Below are positions 20,187 to 32,494 of a stretch of 64,000 nt of DNA, one piece after another. This DNA is from Gammaproteobacteria bacterium (GTDB lineage Bacteria > Pseudomonadota > Gammaproteobacteria > BMS3Bbin11): assembly GCA_013150915.1 (NCBI GenBank), contig JAADJE010000022.1, positions 1 through 64,000 on the forward strand, in the 5' to 3' direction. The number at the start of each line of letters is the position of its first letter. Position 1 is the stretch's first letter. The notes under the pieces were generated by a model. The model saw nothing but the letters and a program-made list of their open reading frames with translations, had not been told where the DNA came from and ran no database searches. Position numbers and translations under genes: made by a program.

Positions 20187-23100
20187 ATGAGTCGAGTAGA
20201 CCCCAGTACATTCAGTTGGGTTAAAGATGAGATAGACGAGTCAATTAAACAGGCTCGCTTATCATTGGAGGCCTTTTCCACCTCTACTGACGATACTAGC
20301 CAGATGCGTATGGCCGTTGCTTTTCTGCATCAGGTTTCAGGCACATTACAAATCGTCGAACTTGATGGCGCCGCCAGGCTGGTTAACGAACTTGAACTGG
20401 TATGTGAGGGACTCATTGATGAAAGTATTCCTGCCAGTGAAGAAAACCTGGATACACTGAGCAGAGGTGTATTAAGCCTTAGTACGTATATTTCACAACT
20501 CCATGCCGGTTACCCTGATTCCATCGTCGCTCTGACAGACCTGGTTAACGAATTGCGATCGACACGTGATGCGGACCTCGTCAGTGAGTTTGAACTGTTT
20601 AACCCGGAGCTGAATATTTTTCCAGAGATATCCGGTGTCAGGCCCGCACGTTTAAGTGATGAAAACTTTATTTCTGAGGCCAGCCAGGCGCGTAAGCAAT
20701 TGCTTGCGACGATGGTAAGCTGGTTTAAACAGAAGGAGGAGAAGCAGTCACTAAACACTATCCTTCTGTTATTTACACACCTGAAAAATATCTCCCGTTT
20801 CGACGTCACCTCACAATTATGGTGGGTAGCTACCGCGCTAACTGAGGCATTGCGTGATGGTGGTATTGACAGTACAGAGAATGAAGTCAGACGATTTTTT
20901 GCCACGCTAGAGCAGGAACTGAAACGTATCGTTATCAATGGTGAGTCTGTACTGGTCAAAACACCACTTGAAGCCCTTTTGCGAAGGATGCTGTTCCTGA
21001 TCGGTAAGGCAGCAAGCCGTGGCCCGCTGGTAACTGAAGTTGTGTATGCTTTTGAACTTGATGAACAGGTCAGTGGCAAGCCAACTAAGGATACAGGCAC
21101 TATATTTGAAGCAACAAGTCCCGACGTGCTGCGGCCGATTATGAAAGCACTGGGAGAGGAACTCTCTGTTGCGGAGGGCCATCTCAACGACTATTTTGAT
21201 AGTGAAAAATCTGACAAATCGGTAGAGCATTTACTTTCCAGCCTGGATAAGATTCGTGGTGCAGTTGAGGTAATAAACAAGAAAAAACTCCGCCTCCTGG
21301 TTGAAGAAATTTCGCATACAGCCCTTGCCTATGATGCGGGCGCTATCGTAATAAATAATAATATCGCATTAGAGCTTGCTGAAGGTTTATTGACACTGGA
21401 GAACGCCTGTAACGAGCTTGATGATCCGTCCTCCGACTGGGAAGAAAAAGTAGATCGAGCAGTTTCTGATTTATACTGGATAAGAACCGGTGAGCACATT
21501 GAAGCAAGTTCCTCCGAAGGGATCGGTATAGATATTGATGAGGAAGGGACATTAACTGATGTTGAGTTCTCTCAGTTAGTTAAGGTGGTGGCAGCAGAAA
21601 TTAACACCAACCTCCGGGACGTCGTCGAAAAGTTTGAGAAATATTCCTTAAATATGCACCTTAATGAAATTCTCAAACCTGTCCCCGATAAATTGCGCCA
21701 GATAGAAGGTGCATTACAGATACTTGAGCGTGAACGCGCAATTGAGCTGATTTCGTTGATCAATGAGCAGATCACAGGTATGGCCAACAGGCGTGTTAAA
21801 CCCTCAACTGAGCACGTGGAAACGACGGCCCTGGCAATAAGTGCAATAGAGTCCTATGCAGAATCACTGCAGCATGATCAACCAACCAGTGAGCTTATCG
21901 TAGAACGTGCAATGGAAGAACTGTTGCGCACAGCACCGTCTGATATTTCAGACCGGGAGACTGCCCTTGCGCGAGTTAAGCATATCCGTGATGAAGCCGA
22001 TGACTGGTTACGAAATCCAGAAGATGAACTTCATCTGGCCACCTTACGCAAAGATATGGCAGCCATTATTGCGCTTGCAAAGGGTAATAAAGACGAAAAG
22101 CTGGAGAAAATAGCTGATGAGGTTTCAAGCTTGGTCACTATGTTATCCACGGATCCCGATTTTCTTACTGATGACATAATGACGACTTTTCATCAGTCAT
22201 TATCAATACTTGAAAAACTTACAGAGCGATTGCCTGACGAGATAACCCTGTTTGAGGATAAACAGCGTGATGAACCTCAGCTTAACGAGATAGCCTCTAA
22301 AGATATTGATCTCGGCATTGAACTGGAAGAAATTGATACTTCGGAATTTGTTTCAGAGCAGGAGGCTTATGCTGAAGGCATCAATGAAGCCGATAGGGGA
22401 ATTCAGCCTACAGAGGATATAACAAGAAAACCGGCCATTTTTGATGATGAGATACTTGAGGTTTTTCTTGAAGAAGCCAAAGAAATCACTGCCAACTGTA
22501 GAGATCTTTTACAAAGGTGGGGGGCAGATATTTCTGATGATAAATCACTGGCAGATCTGCGACGAAGTTTTCATACCTTGAAGGGCAGTGGGCGGATGTC
22601 TGGTGCAGTCGAATTTGGTGAATTCTGCTGGTTGATGGAAGAATTACTCAACAATGTGATTGCCGAAAAGCTAGAAGTAAATGATCAGATGCTTGCTTTG
22701 CTTGAGGAATCACTCGATGTTTTGCCATCAATGATTGATGATCTTGAAAGGCATGATGAATCAAACATAGATGTTTCTTATTGGCAGGCGAAAGTAGAAG
22801 AAATCAGATGCAGTGAAAAGCAGCTTGCAGAAGTTGAAGTGACCGATACCACTGCAGATGAAGAATTAAAAGGGACGGCTTCTGTGAGTGAGGAATCTGC
22901 CGAGGAGTTGACAGCGGAGACAGGTCGTGTTGAAGCCGGGCCTGGAGGTGAGGAAGAAACCAAGGCCATAGAGGAGTTAGAGCTTGTAGAGTTAGAAGAA
23001 ACACCTGATAAAGCAGCTGATGTGGAAGATGCTGTTGATAGTGAGATTGATGCTGATGGCGAAGGATCTGAAATTATTCCCGGTCTACCGGCAACCCTCC

Positions 23101-26054
23101 AGTCTCCCACCGTTCGTGAAATCTATGCAACGGAGATAAATAAGCACCTGGATGATCTTATAACCGAAATCAGAAGCTGCAGTGAGAAAAAGAAGCCAGA
23201 GGTTTCTGATTCAATACATCGTTTGATACACACCCTTCGTGGAAGTGCCCGTTCAGTTGGTCTGGATGAGGTGGCGGATAGCTATGAGTCTGTGGAAAAT
23301 CTTTTGGATGGCTTAAGCTCTAGAAGCCTTTATTTAACAAAAGAGGATATCGATATACTCCAGACTGCATATGATTTAGGTATACAGTTACTTGAATCAG
23401 TACAGCAGCCTTCTGCACTGGAAGATCATTTATTGACAGGTATGTCCAAACTGTCAAATCTCTGTAGAAATAGACTGGAAAATCTACCTAATCCACAGTT
23501 ACATGACGGTACTGTTGAGATGCCCAGCTACTTTAATGTAGACGGTAGTGATGAACAGGCAGAACCGAAAGTGCTTGAGGAAGAGCCCGTAGAGGAGGTG
23601 GCTAAAGCGGCTGAGGAAGATACGAAGGATGTTGCGGAGGCGGTTGAGGAAGAACCTCTTGATGAGCTGGTAGAAATTTTCCAGGAAGAAACCATTGATT
23701 TGTTATCCCGTTTCCATGAGTCTCTGGAACTTTGGCGCAAAGACTCGGCTAATGAAGAAGCAAGTTCTGATCTAAAGCGCGTCTTCCATACCATCAAGGG
23801 CAGTGCCAGAATGATGGGGATTTCCAGTATTGGTAACCTTGCACATAATACTGAATCTATGCTTGATGAGGCGGAACGTGCCGGAAACGAAATTGATGAT
23901 TTTCTGTTTGATCTGATTGAGGAGGTTCATGACACCCTGCTGGCAATGGTAGAAAACCCTGTTGGTAAGGAGTTTGATATACAGGCAGACGAAATCAATC
24001 GGCGTTTACTGAATTACTTTTCAGAGGAAGAAGATCAAGCCGTCTTGGATGAAGTTTCCTCAGAGAAGTCTGCAGAAACAGAGGCGTCACAGCTTGCCGA
24101 GCCGGGTAGTGATACAGGAGAAGCTACACTTAAATCTGCCAGAGTAAAAAAGAGTGCCGTACCCCAGTCCCGGTCAAAAAGGGAGAAGTCCAGCGCGGAT
24201 AAACAGATACAGGTCAGAGTTGACTCAGAGTTGCTGGGTACTCTGGCAAACTATGCCGGTGAAGTCAGTATCGCGCGCTCACGTATTCAACAACAGGTTT
24301 CAAACTTTAAGGAAAATCTGGACGAATTACATAAAAACATTGAAAGATTCAACACACAGATTCGTGAGCTGGAAATTCAGGCGGATACACAAATACTTTC
24401 ACGTACTGGAACCGAGGTAGTGTTTAACAAAGATGACGAAGATTTTGATCCACTGGAATTTGATCGTTATACACAATTACAGTTTCTTTCCCGCAACCTG
24501 TCAGAGAGTTTGCATGACTTGATAATGATTCAAACCGGCATGGACAACTTTGCTGGTGATGTCGAATTATTGTTACATGAACAATCTCGCCTGAATACTG
24601 ATCTACAGGAAGGACTAACACAAACCAGGATGGTTGCATTTTCGACCTTGATGCCAAGGTTAAGGCAGTTGACAAGAAAAACATCACGCGAACTGCAAAA
24701 GCCAGTGAATCTAGAGATTACAGGTGGCGAAGTTGAGCTGGACAGAAATGTCATAGACCAGGTTGTCCCTCCACTGGAGCATCTGATTCGCAACTCCATT
24801 GCACATGGAATCGAGACGGCTAAGCAGAGAAAGAAACTGAAGAAGCGGGAAAAAGGTCTGCTTAAGCTCGATATCAGCCGTGAAGGAAAGGATATAATTA
24901 TCGAATTTTCTGATGATGGACAGGGTCTGGATCTGGATAAAATTCGCCACAAGGCAGAAGAAAGAGGTTTGCTGGATAAGGGGATGAACCCGTCGGATGA
25001 TCACCTGGCAAACCTTATTTTTGTACCCGGTTTTTCAACTGCTGACAGTGTCACCCAGGTTTCCGGGCGAGGTGTAGGCATGGATGTTGTCCAGAGTGAG
25101 TTAAAGAAAGTAGGTGGCTCTGTCTCGCTGACAACAGAAAAGAATGGGGGAACACATTTCTTTATCCGCCTGCCCCTTTCAATGACAGTCGCGCAGGCAT
25201 TGATAATTTCCTCAGGGGGGCATCGTTTTGCAGTCCCTCTGATGGCAATCCTGTCTATCACAATGGCGCATAGAAGCCATATTGTATCGGATGCCAGCGG
25301 TGAGCAAAGTGTCACTATAGGTGAAAAAACATACCCGTATATATCACTTGCTGAACGACTGGGCATGTTGGCACAAATGAGTGATGAAACCAAAACGCCA
25401 GCCCTGGTTATGAATGCGGCAACAGGGCCAATTGTTATTGGTGTGGACGAGTTAATACATTCCACTGAGATCGTGGTGAAACCAGTAGGCGTACAGATTG
25501 CATCACTTGATGGGATAGAAGGGGGAACAGTACTCAGTGATGGTGAAGTGGCATTGATTATTGATCTGGTCGACCTGTGGAATACCCGGCATGCTGAAAG
25601 AGATGAGATTGATCAGGCCAGTCTGGTGGCCAAACTGGAGGAGGATATCAGTCCAGCTACTGTTATGGTTGTTGATGATTCGTTGACGGTAAGACGGGTT
25701 ACTGAAAGAAACCTGAGTAAATATGGCATCATTACAGTGCTCGCAACAGATGGTATTGATGCGATGGAGAAGCTTTCTGATGAGGTGCCTGATGTTATGT
25801 TGGTTGACATAGAAATGCCTCGTATGGATGGATTTGAACTGACAGAGCGTGTTAGGGATGATCCTGTCTACAAGGATATTCCAATAATCATCATTACATC
25901 CCGTTCTGGCCCCAAGCACCGTGACAGAGCAATGGAACTTGGTGCAACGCTCTATCTAAGCAAGCCGTATCAGGAGCTGGAATTAATGAATGCAATCAAT
26001 TCTGTGTTGCCACTTGAAAGTTCACGTAAGATTAGTGCGATGATGGAGAGTTGA
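20187..26054 (+). CDS. chpA: Hybrid sensor kinase ChpA/PilL with multiple Hpt domains, CheA core and receiver
   Basis: 1955 aa; Hpt motifs 'FHTLKGSGRM', 'IHTLRGSARS', 'FHTIKGSARM'; CheA 'HLIRNSIAHGIE'; C-terminal receiver 'VMVVDDSLTVRRV'. Confidence 0.94.
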   Translation: MSRVDPSTFSWVKDEIDESIKQARLSLEAFSTSTDDTSQMRMAVAFLHQVSGTLQIVELDGAARLVNELELVCEGLIDESIPASEENLDTLSRGVLSLSTYISQLHAGYPDSIVALTDLVNELRSTRDADLVSEFELFNPELNIFPEISGVRPARLSDENFISEASQARKQLLATMVSWFKQKEEKQSLNTILLLFTHLKNISRFDVTSQLWWVATALTEALRDGGIDSTENEVRRFFATLEQELKRIVINGESVLVKTPLEALLRRMLFLIGKAASRGPLVTEVVYAFELDEQVSGKPTKDTGTIFEATSPDVLRPIMKALGEELSVAEGHLNDYFDSEKSDKSVEHLLSSLDKIRGAVEVINKKKLRLLVEEISHTALAYDAGAIVINNNIALELAEGLLTLENACNELDDPSSDWEEKVDRAVSDLYWIRTGEHIEASSSEGIGIDIDEEGTLTDVEFSQLVKVVAAEINTNLRDVVEKFEKYSLNMHLNEILKPVPDKLRQIEGALQILERERAIELISLINEQITGMANRRVKPSTEHVETTALAISAIESYAESLQHDQPTSELIVERAMEELLRTAPSDISDRETALARVKHIRDEADDWLRNPEDELHLATLRKDMAAIIALAKGNKDEKLEKIADEVSSLVTMLSTDPDFLTDDIMTTFHQSLSILEKLTERLPDEITLFEDKQRDEPQLNEIASKDIDLGIELEEIDTSEFVSEQEAYAEGINEADRGIQPTEDITRKPAIFDDEILEVFLEEAKEITANCRDLLQRWGADISDDKSLADLRRSFHTLKGSGRMSGAVEFGEFCWLMEELLNNVIAEKLEVNDQMLALLEESLDVLPSMIDDLERHDESNIDVSYWQAKVEEIRCSEKQLAEVEVTDTTADEELKGTASVSEESAEELTAETGRVEAGPGGEEETKAIEELELVELEETPDKAADVEDAVDSEIDADGEGSEIIPGLPATLQSPTVREIYATEINKHLDDLITEIRSCSEKKKPEVSDSIHRLIHTLRGSARSVGLDEVADSYESVENLLDGLSSRSLYLTKEDIDILQTAYDLGIQLLESVQQPSALEDHLLTGMSKLSNLCRNRLENLPNPQLHDGTVEMPSYFNVDGSDEQAEPKVLEEEPVEEVAKAAEEDTKDVAEAVEEEPLDELVEIFQEETIDLLSRFHESLELWRKDSANEEASSDLKRVFHTIKGSARMMGISSIGNLAHNTESMLDEAERAGNEIDDFLFDLIEEVHDTLLAMVENPVGKEFDIQADEINRRLLNYFSEEEDQAVLDEVSSEKSAETEASQLAEPGSDTGEATLKSARVKKSAVPQSRSKREKSSADKQIQVRVDSELLGTLANYAGEVSIARSRIQQQVSNFKENLDELHKNIERFNTQIRELEIQADTQILSRTGTEVVFNKDDEDFDPLEFDRYTQLQFLSRNLSESLHDLIMIQTGMDNFAGDVELLLHEQSRLNTDLQEGLTQTRMVAFSTLMPRLRQLTRKTSRELQKPVNLEITGGEVELDRNVIDQVVPPLEHLIRNSIAHGIETAKQRKKLKKREKGLLKLDISREGKDIIIEFSDDGQGLDLDKIRHKAEERGLLDKGMNPSDDHLANLIFVPGFSTADSVTQVSGRGVGMDVVQSELKKVGGSVSLTTEKNGGTHFFIRLPLSMTVAQALIISSGGHRFAVPLMAILSITMAHRSHIVSDASGEQSVTIGEKTYPYISLAERLGMLAQMSDETKTPALVMNAATGPIVIGVDELIHSTEIVVKPVGVQIASLDGIEGGTVLSDGEVALIIDLVDLWNTRHAERDEIDQASLVAKLEEDISPATVMVVDDSLTVRRVTERNLSKYGIITVLATDGIDAMEKLSDEVPDVMLVDIEMPRMDGFELTERVRDDPVYKDIPIIIITSRSGPKHRDRAMELGATLYLSKPYQELELMNAINSVLPLESSRKISAMMES

Positions 26055-26081
26055 GTATGTGTTACAGGAAGGGAGTACTCC

Positions 26082-26525
26082 GTGGTAGATAATACGATTC
26101 AGCCGGTACGTTGTTTGGTTGTCCCGTCAGATCCTGGTTTTCTGGTAATACCGAGTGCCGCTGTGGCAGAAATTGTCCCACTGGTATTTGATGAAGACTC
26201 GGCTAAAGGAAATATGCTTGGGGTTATGGCCTGGCGCGGTGTACAGGTTCCTGTTTACTCCATGGAAGGGCTGGCTGGATCAAGGATCCCTGTTTTTGGT
26301 AAACGCAGTAAGGCATTTGTTTTTTTTCCATGGAAGGGAATGAAAAAAAATACATTTTTTGCTATTGCTACCCTGCATGATCCGCGTCCCAGGTTATTGA
26401 CCCGTGATGATATTGAGGCGAGTGACGATGATCAGTCCAATAACACGTTCATTCGGGCCAGCTTTCTTTTTGATGGAGAACCCGCGATGATCCCTGACCT
26501 ACAGGCAATTTCACAGCAACAGTAA
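26082..26525 (+). CDS. CheW-like protein (ChpC-like)
   Basis: 'RCLVVPSDPGFLVIPSAAVAEIVPL...VMAWRGVQVPVYSMEGLAG' after chpA. Confidence 0.75.
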   Translation: MVDNTIQPVRCLVVPSDPGFLVIPSAAVAEIVPLVFDEDSAKGNMLGVMAWRGVQVPVYSMEGLAGSRIPVFGKRSKAFVFFPWKGMKKNTFFAIATLHDPRPRLLTRDDIEASDDDQSNNTFIRASFLFDGEPAMIPDLQAISQQQ

Positions 26526-26711
26526 GTCTGGTGATAGAGGGGAGTCTTGTCTCTATCAATGGATTTTTTCAAAAGCAGGCCACGCCAATTCGAGGAAGTA
26601 TGGCCGTTGAAAAATATGTCGTCGGGACATCGCCCTCCGGCACGATTGCTTCAGAGGCCAATAATCATATGAATACAGAATCGCACACCGAGGGTGTACG
26701 CCTCTTATGCG

Positions 26712-27608
26712 CTACTGCCCGGCTGGCAATTCGTTCTCGTCCAGCATTTTGCTATAACCAAAATAATCTTTATTGCTGGATTTTTCAAACGGGTTGAGTT
26801 TGGTTTGTTTGAGCATTTTCTTTCCGCTTTCGCTCTTATCAGCGGTAAGGAGCCCTTTTAAAAGCTTCTCTCTAATTTCAGATGAGACAGTCGGAGAAAC
26901 AGAAATAGCCATGCCCGGTATTGAATCTGATGTTGAAACTACCGCAACCCCACCTTCACCGGCCATTTGCACACTGACGAGAGGTGTCGGTATCATTGCA
27001 GCATCAACTTTTCCAGACAATAACATTGACATCGCCTGTCCCGTATTGTCCACCTCTATGATGCTGGGCTGGCGCACCGGGTTGTTAAATAACTCGTAGA
27101 TTCGTACTGCAGCGATACTTGGTGGGCCAAGGGTCGCAATTTTTTTCCCTATCAGTTCACTGGCATCAAATACAAGGTTATCTTCACTGACAATGAGTGA
27201 AATACTGATGATTCCAGGTTGTTTTGCCAACACAGTGAAATCCTTATTCTTGTTGCGGTAATCGATAAAGTGTGCGGCATCCAGGGAAATATCATAGCTG
27301 CCTGTCTTCTGAGTTTCTGCCCAATAGGAGATGAAGTTCGGATAGGTCACGATATTTACCTTCCGACCCGTAAGCTTCTGAAAATAATCAGCCAGAGGCT
27401 GGAAGTTGGTACGCGTTTTCTGCTCTGACTGAAACGGTTGTATAACAAACCTTAATGGTTTCTGAGACTGTAATGGTTCCTGGGATTTTGCGGAAACCTG
27501 GGACTGTGCAGAGATAGGAACGATGCTTCCCAAGATAGTGATTACGATTAGAAGGTACCCTGCAGCCCGGATCTTCCTTGATGTGAACATTGTTGTGCCT
27601 TCTAACAT
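26712..27608 (-). CDS. PhnD-like phosphate/phosphite/phosphonate substrate-binding protein (orphan)
   Basis: 'RFVIQPFQSEQKTRTNFQPLADYFQKLTGRKVNIVTYPNF'; signal peptide-like N-terminus. Confidence 0.85.
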   Translation of the reverse strand: MLEGTTMFTSRKIRAAGYLLIVITILGSIVPISAQSQVSAKSQEPLQSQKPLRFVIQPFQSEQKTRTNFQPLADYFQKLTGRKVNIVTYPNFISYWAETQKTGSYDISLDAAHFIDYRNKNKDFTVLAKQPGIISISLIVSEDNLVFDASELIGKKIATLGPPSIAAVRIYELFNNPVRQPSIIEVDNTGQAMSMLLSGKVDAAMIPTPLVSVQMAGEGGVAVVSTSDSIPGMAISVSPTVSSEIREKLLKGLLTADKSESGKKMLKQTKLNPFEKSSNKDYFGYSKMLDENELPAGQ

Positions 27609-28103
27609 TTCCCTACATTCTCCAAAATAGAATTATTTTATCCTGACTACAATTATAATTTATGTTGCTAGTATCCTTCATCTCATAATGTAGACCATTT
27701 GTCTGTAAAAACAAGCACTTTGTCGGTGATATCGAGAAGAATATTTTGATGTTGCAATTCTGCTACAGAGGCTATCAAGGTACACATAGTATTTATCCTG
27801 GCGGATATTTAGATGATACATGTCCCATTTGTGCAACATTCCAATATCTCAGGATCTTCTTTCTTGTCGACTATGAAATATTTCATGTCGACTGGCTTAA
27901 CAGAAACGCAAGCTGTCATTCAAACCCAAACAGGCAAAAGAAGAACGGTTTTCACTATTGCCGAATTCATCGAAGTAGGGGAAAATAGAGCGTTTATGTG
28001 CCGAAAAAATATTCGCTAGCGGTAAAATAAGATGCGATGGGACAGTACTGCATTCTGGCGAGGCACAACTAACAAGATTCAACATTTACCAAGAGGAAGT
28101 CCT

Positions 28104-30101
28104 ATGTCAGCAACTACCGACCGACGCAAACTGGCTAATGGCATACGTGCCCTGGCTATGGATGCCGTACAGAAAGCAAATTCTGGCCACCCAGGTGCCC
28201 CCATGGGTATGGCAGATATCGCCGAGGTTCTTTTTAACGATTTTATGAATCACAATCCTGTTAATCCTGACTGGGTGGATCGTGATCGCTTTATTATGTC
28301 AAACGGGCACGGTTCCATGCTGCCATACTCTGTCCTGCATCTGACCGGTTACGACCTGAGCATCGATGATCTCAAGGCCTTCCGCCAGTTACATTCCAAA
28401 ACACCGGGGCACCCTGAATACGGTTATACTCCCGGTATAGAAACAACCACCGGCCCACTTGGCCAGGGGATCACCAATGGTATCGGCATGGCGATAGCCG
28501 AGAAAGTACTGGCGACCCATTTCAATCGTGACGGTCACGAGGTGGTGGACCATTACACGTATGTCTTCCTTGGTGACGGTTGTCTAATGGAGGGCATTTC
28601 TCACGAATCCTGTTCACTGGCCGGTACCCTGGGCCTGGGGAAGCTGATTGCTTTCTATGATGACAACAATATCTCTATTGATGGTGAGGTCGAAGGCTGG
28701 TTTACGGATGATACACCGGAGCGTTTTGATGCCTACAGCTGGCATGTCGTTAAAGATGTTGATGGGCATGATGGTAATGCGATCAAGGCGGCGATTGAGG
28801 AAGCACGTGCTGTAACAGACAAGCCTTCTTTGATCTGTTGTAAAACAATAATTGGTTTTGGTTCACCTAACAAGGGCGGTAAGGAAGATTGTCACGGTGC
28901 ACCACTGGGTGATGAAGAAATTGCACTGACCCGCAAGGCACTGGGTTGGGAATATGGCCCTTTTGAGATTCCTGATGACGTCTATGCTGGGTGGGATGCA
29001 AAAGCCAAAGGGGCGGCTACCGAGTCTGCATGGGATGACAGCTTTGCAGCTTATAAGGCTGCATATCCTGAGCTTGCTGCTGAATTTGAGCGCCGCATCG
29101 CAGGGAAACGGGTCGATGGTTGGGAAGCTAAAGCCGATGCCTATATCGCAGAGGTCAATGCAAAAGCAGAGACAATTGCCTCACGCAAGGCGTCGCAGAA
29201 TGCGATTGCCGGCATGTTTCCCTACACACCTGAATTCATAGGTGGCTCTGCGGATCTGGCTGGATCGAACCTGACGTTTGTCGACAGTTCTGTTGCCATG
29301 CGCCACGATATTGCTGATGCCAACTACATCAACTACGGTGTACGTGAATTTGCCATGACGGCCATTATTAATGGCATTTCACTGCATGGTGGCTTTGTGG
29401 CTTATGGTGCGACTTTTCTGATGTTCTCCGAGTATGCCCGTAATGCCTTACGTATGGCAGCATTGATGAAGATACAGAACATCGAAGTCTATACCCATGA
29501 CTCGATTGGTCTGGGTGAAGATGGTCCTACGCATCAGCCAGTCGAGCAGACCGCCACCCTTCGCATGATGCCGAATATGACTGTATGGCGCCCTTGTGAT
29601 GCAGTTGAGTCCGCAGTGTGCTGGAAAGAAGCGATCAAGAACACAACAGGCCCGTGTTCGCTAATTTTTTCACGCCAGAACCTGGCTCACCAGACACGCA
29701 GTGACGAGCAAATTAAAAACATCGAAAAGGGTGCTTATATACTGCGTGATTGCAATGGCATACCGGATGCGATCATTATCGCCACCGGTTCTGAGGTCAG
29801 TCTCGCTACGTCTGCAGCGGCAGAACTTTCCGACAAGAATATCCGTGTTGTCTCCATGCCGTGCACCAGTGTATTTGATGCACAGGATGAAGCCTATCGT
29901 GAGTCTGTACTGCCTTCAGCGGTTCGGGCGCGTGTTGCAGTGGAAGCCGGGGTCAGTGATTTTTGGCAGAAATATGTTGGCTTTGATGGCAAAGTTATCG
30001 GTATTGATAGATTTGGTGAATCCGCACCGGCCGGTGATTTATTCAAAGAGTTTGGTTTTACCGTCGAGAACGTTGTCAGCACGGTAAAGTCAGTACTTTG
30101 A
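28104..30101 (+). CDS. tkt: Transketolase
   Basis: '[37 protein letters not shown]' and '[12 protein letters not shown]'; start at 28104 (MSATTDRRK) with AGGA-type RBS upstream. Confidence 0.96.
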   Translation: MSATTDRRKLANGIRALAMDAVQKANSGHPGAPMGMADIAEVLFNDFMNHNPVNPDWVDRDRFIMSNGHGSMLPYSVLHLTGYDLSIDDLKAFRQLHSKTPGHPEYGYTPGIETTTGPLGQGITNGIGMAIAEKVLATHFNRDGHEVVDHYTYVFLGDGCLMEGISHESCSLAGTLGLGKLIAFYDDNNISIDGEVEGWFTDDTPERFDAYSWHVVKDVDGHDGNAIKAAIEEARAVTDKPSLICCKTIIGFGSPNKGGKEDCHGAPLGDEEIALTRKALGWEYGPFEIPDDVYAGWDAKAKGAATESAWDDSFAAYKAAYPELAAEFERRIAGKRVDGWEAKADAYIAEVNAKAETIASRKASQNAIAGMFPYTPEFIGGSADLAGSNLTFVDSSVAMRHDIADANYINYGVREFAMTAIINGISLHGGFVAYGATFLMFSEYARNALRMAALMKIQNIEVYTHDSIGLGEDGPTHQPVEQTATLRMMPNMTVWRPCDAVESAVCWKEAIKNTTGPCSLIFSRQNLAHQTRSDEQIKNIEKGAYILRDCNGIPDAIIIATGSEVSLATSAAAELSDKNIRVVSMPCTSVFDAQDEAYRESVLPSAVRARVAVEAGVSDFWQKYVGFDGKVIGIDRFGESAPAGDLFKEFGFTVENVVSTVKSVL

Positions 30102-30188
30102 AACGGTGGCACCCAAGCGCTACAGTTGCTCTGTTCGATAGCAGATGCAGCCTACAGATTTAATTTTTCTTTTCAGGAGTATTTATAG

Positions 30189-31212
<1,024 letters not shown>

Positions 31213-31241
31213 GGGGGCTTGCTTTGACCAAACTTGCCAAG

Positions 31242-31278
31242 AATTATATGCCAGGTATCCGGCATTTTGCATATAATT
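31242..31278 (+). promoter_or_regulatory. Hairpin between gap and pgk (10-bp perfect stem)
   Basis: aattatatgc ... gcatataatt followed by tttattt, close to the pgk RBS. Confidence 0.5.
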
Positions 31279-31296
31279 TTATTTAAGGAGTTCTAA

Positions 31297-32469
31297 ATGT
31301 CCGTAACCAGAATGACTGATCTTGATCTGGCTGGAAAGCGCCTGCTGATTCGTCAGGATCTAAATGTACCGATCAAAGATGGCAAGGTCAGCTCCGATAA
31401 ACGTATCCGTGCATCACTGCCCACCATTGAGTATTGTATCAATGCCGGAGCACGTGTTATGTTGATGTCGCATCTCGGCCGTCCGACAGAAGGTGAGCCT
31501 GTTGCCGAGTTTTCCATGCAGCCTGTGGCCGATCATCTGTCTAAACTGCTCGGCAAAGAAGTCCGGCTGGTAACTGACTATCTCGATTATGCCCCCGAGC
31601 TTGCCGATGGTGATGTCGTGTTACTTGAGAATTGCCGCTTCAATATTGGTGAAAAGAAAAATGATGATGTACTGGCAAAACGTTATGCGTCATTGTGTGA
31701 CATATATGTCATGGACGCCTTTGGTACAGCGCATCGTGCACAGGCATCCACCTATGGCGCGGGGGTGTTTGCCCCTGTTGCCTGCGCAGGCCCTTTACTG
31801 GCGGGTGAGCTGGAGGCATTAGGAAAGGCACTGGGTGATCCGGCCCGCCCGATGGTGGCCATCGTCGGCGGTTCCAAAGTATCAACTAAATTAACTGTGC
31901 TCGATGCGCTATCCGGCGTTGTCGATCAATTGATTCCAGGCGGTGGCATTGCTAACACCTTCATTGCTGCCTGTGGTTATAACGTCGGTAAATCACTGTA
32001 CGAGGAGGATCTTATTCCTGAAGCGAAGCGCCTGATGGAAGTCGCTAAAGCCAAGGGGGGCGAGATACCCGTGCCGACAGATGTGGTTGTGGGAAAGGAA
32101 TTTTCTGAAACTGCTGAGGCCATCACTAAAAGGGTTGAAGATGTTGAAGACGATGACATGATATTTGATATTGGCCCGGAAACTGCCGCATGTTTTGCCG
32201 ACATGATGAAAGAGGCGAGTACTATTGTCTGGAATGGCCCTGTCGGCGTGTTTGAATTCGATCAGTTTGGTGAAGGGACAAAAACACTGGGCATGGCGAT
32301 TGCTGAGTCAAAAGCGTTCTCGATTGCCGGTGGTGGTGACACCCTGGCGGCTGTCGATAAATACAATATTGCTGACAAGGTGTCTTATATATCAACCGGT
32401 GGTGGTGCATTCCTGGAGTTTCTGGAGGGGAAGAAACTGCCAGCGGTGGCTATGCTGGAAGCTAAATAA
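31297..32469 (+). CDS. pgk: Phosphoglycerate kinase
   Basis: '[28 protein letters not shown]' and '[18 protein letters not shown]'. Confidence 0.97.
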   Translation: MSVTRMTDLDLAGKRLLIRQDLNVPIKDGKVSSDKRIRASLPTIEYCINAGARVMLMSHLGRPTEGEPVAEFSMQPVADHLSKLLGKEVRLVTDYLDYAPELADGDVVLLENCRFNIGEKKNDDVLAKRYASLCDIYVMDAFGTAHRAQASTYGAGVFAPVACAGPLLAGELEALGKALGDPARPMVAIVGGSKVSTKLTVLDALSGVVDQLIPGGGIANTFIAACGYNVGKSLYEEDLIPEAKRLMEVAKAKGGEIPVPTDVVVGKEFSETAEAITKRVEDVEDDDMIFDIGPETAACFADMMKEASTIVWNGPVGVFEFDQFGEGTKTLGMAIAESKAFSIAGGGDTLAAVDKYNIADKVSYISTGGGAFLEFLEGKKLPAVAMLEAK

Positions 32470-32494
32470 GCAATTTCTGGAGCAGTTCATTAAA

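Noticed and set aside
20510-21187. 225-aa minus-strand ORF antisense to chpA
   Set aside because: Ser/Arg-rich shadow ORF opposite a well-supported gene; no family resemblance.
26531-26562. gatagag ... ctctatc hairpin after the chpC-like gene
   Set aside because: Short stem without a U-tract; plausible but too weak to call a terminator.
27746-28019. Two small overlapping ORFs upstream of tkt (80 aa with CPIC, 68 aa)
   Set aside because: Could be a frameshifted remnant or a small protein, but no recognisable family, no clear RBS and no independent support.
32225-32494. Apparent N-terminal extension of pyruvate kinase overlapping pgk
   Set aside because: Out-of-frame read-through of the pgk 3' end; the pyk signature starts at MPIPRRTKI (32495).
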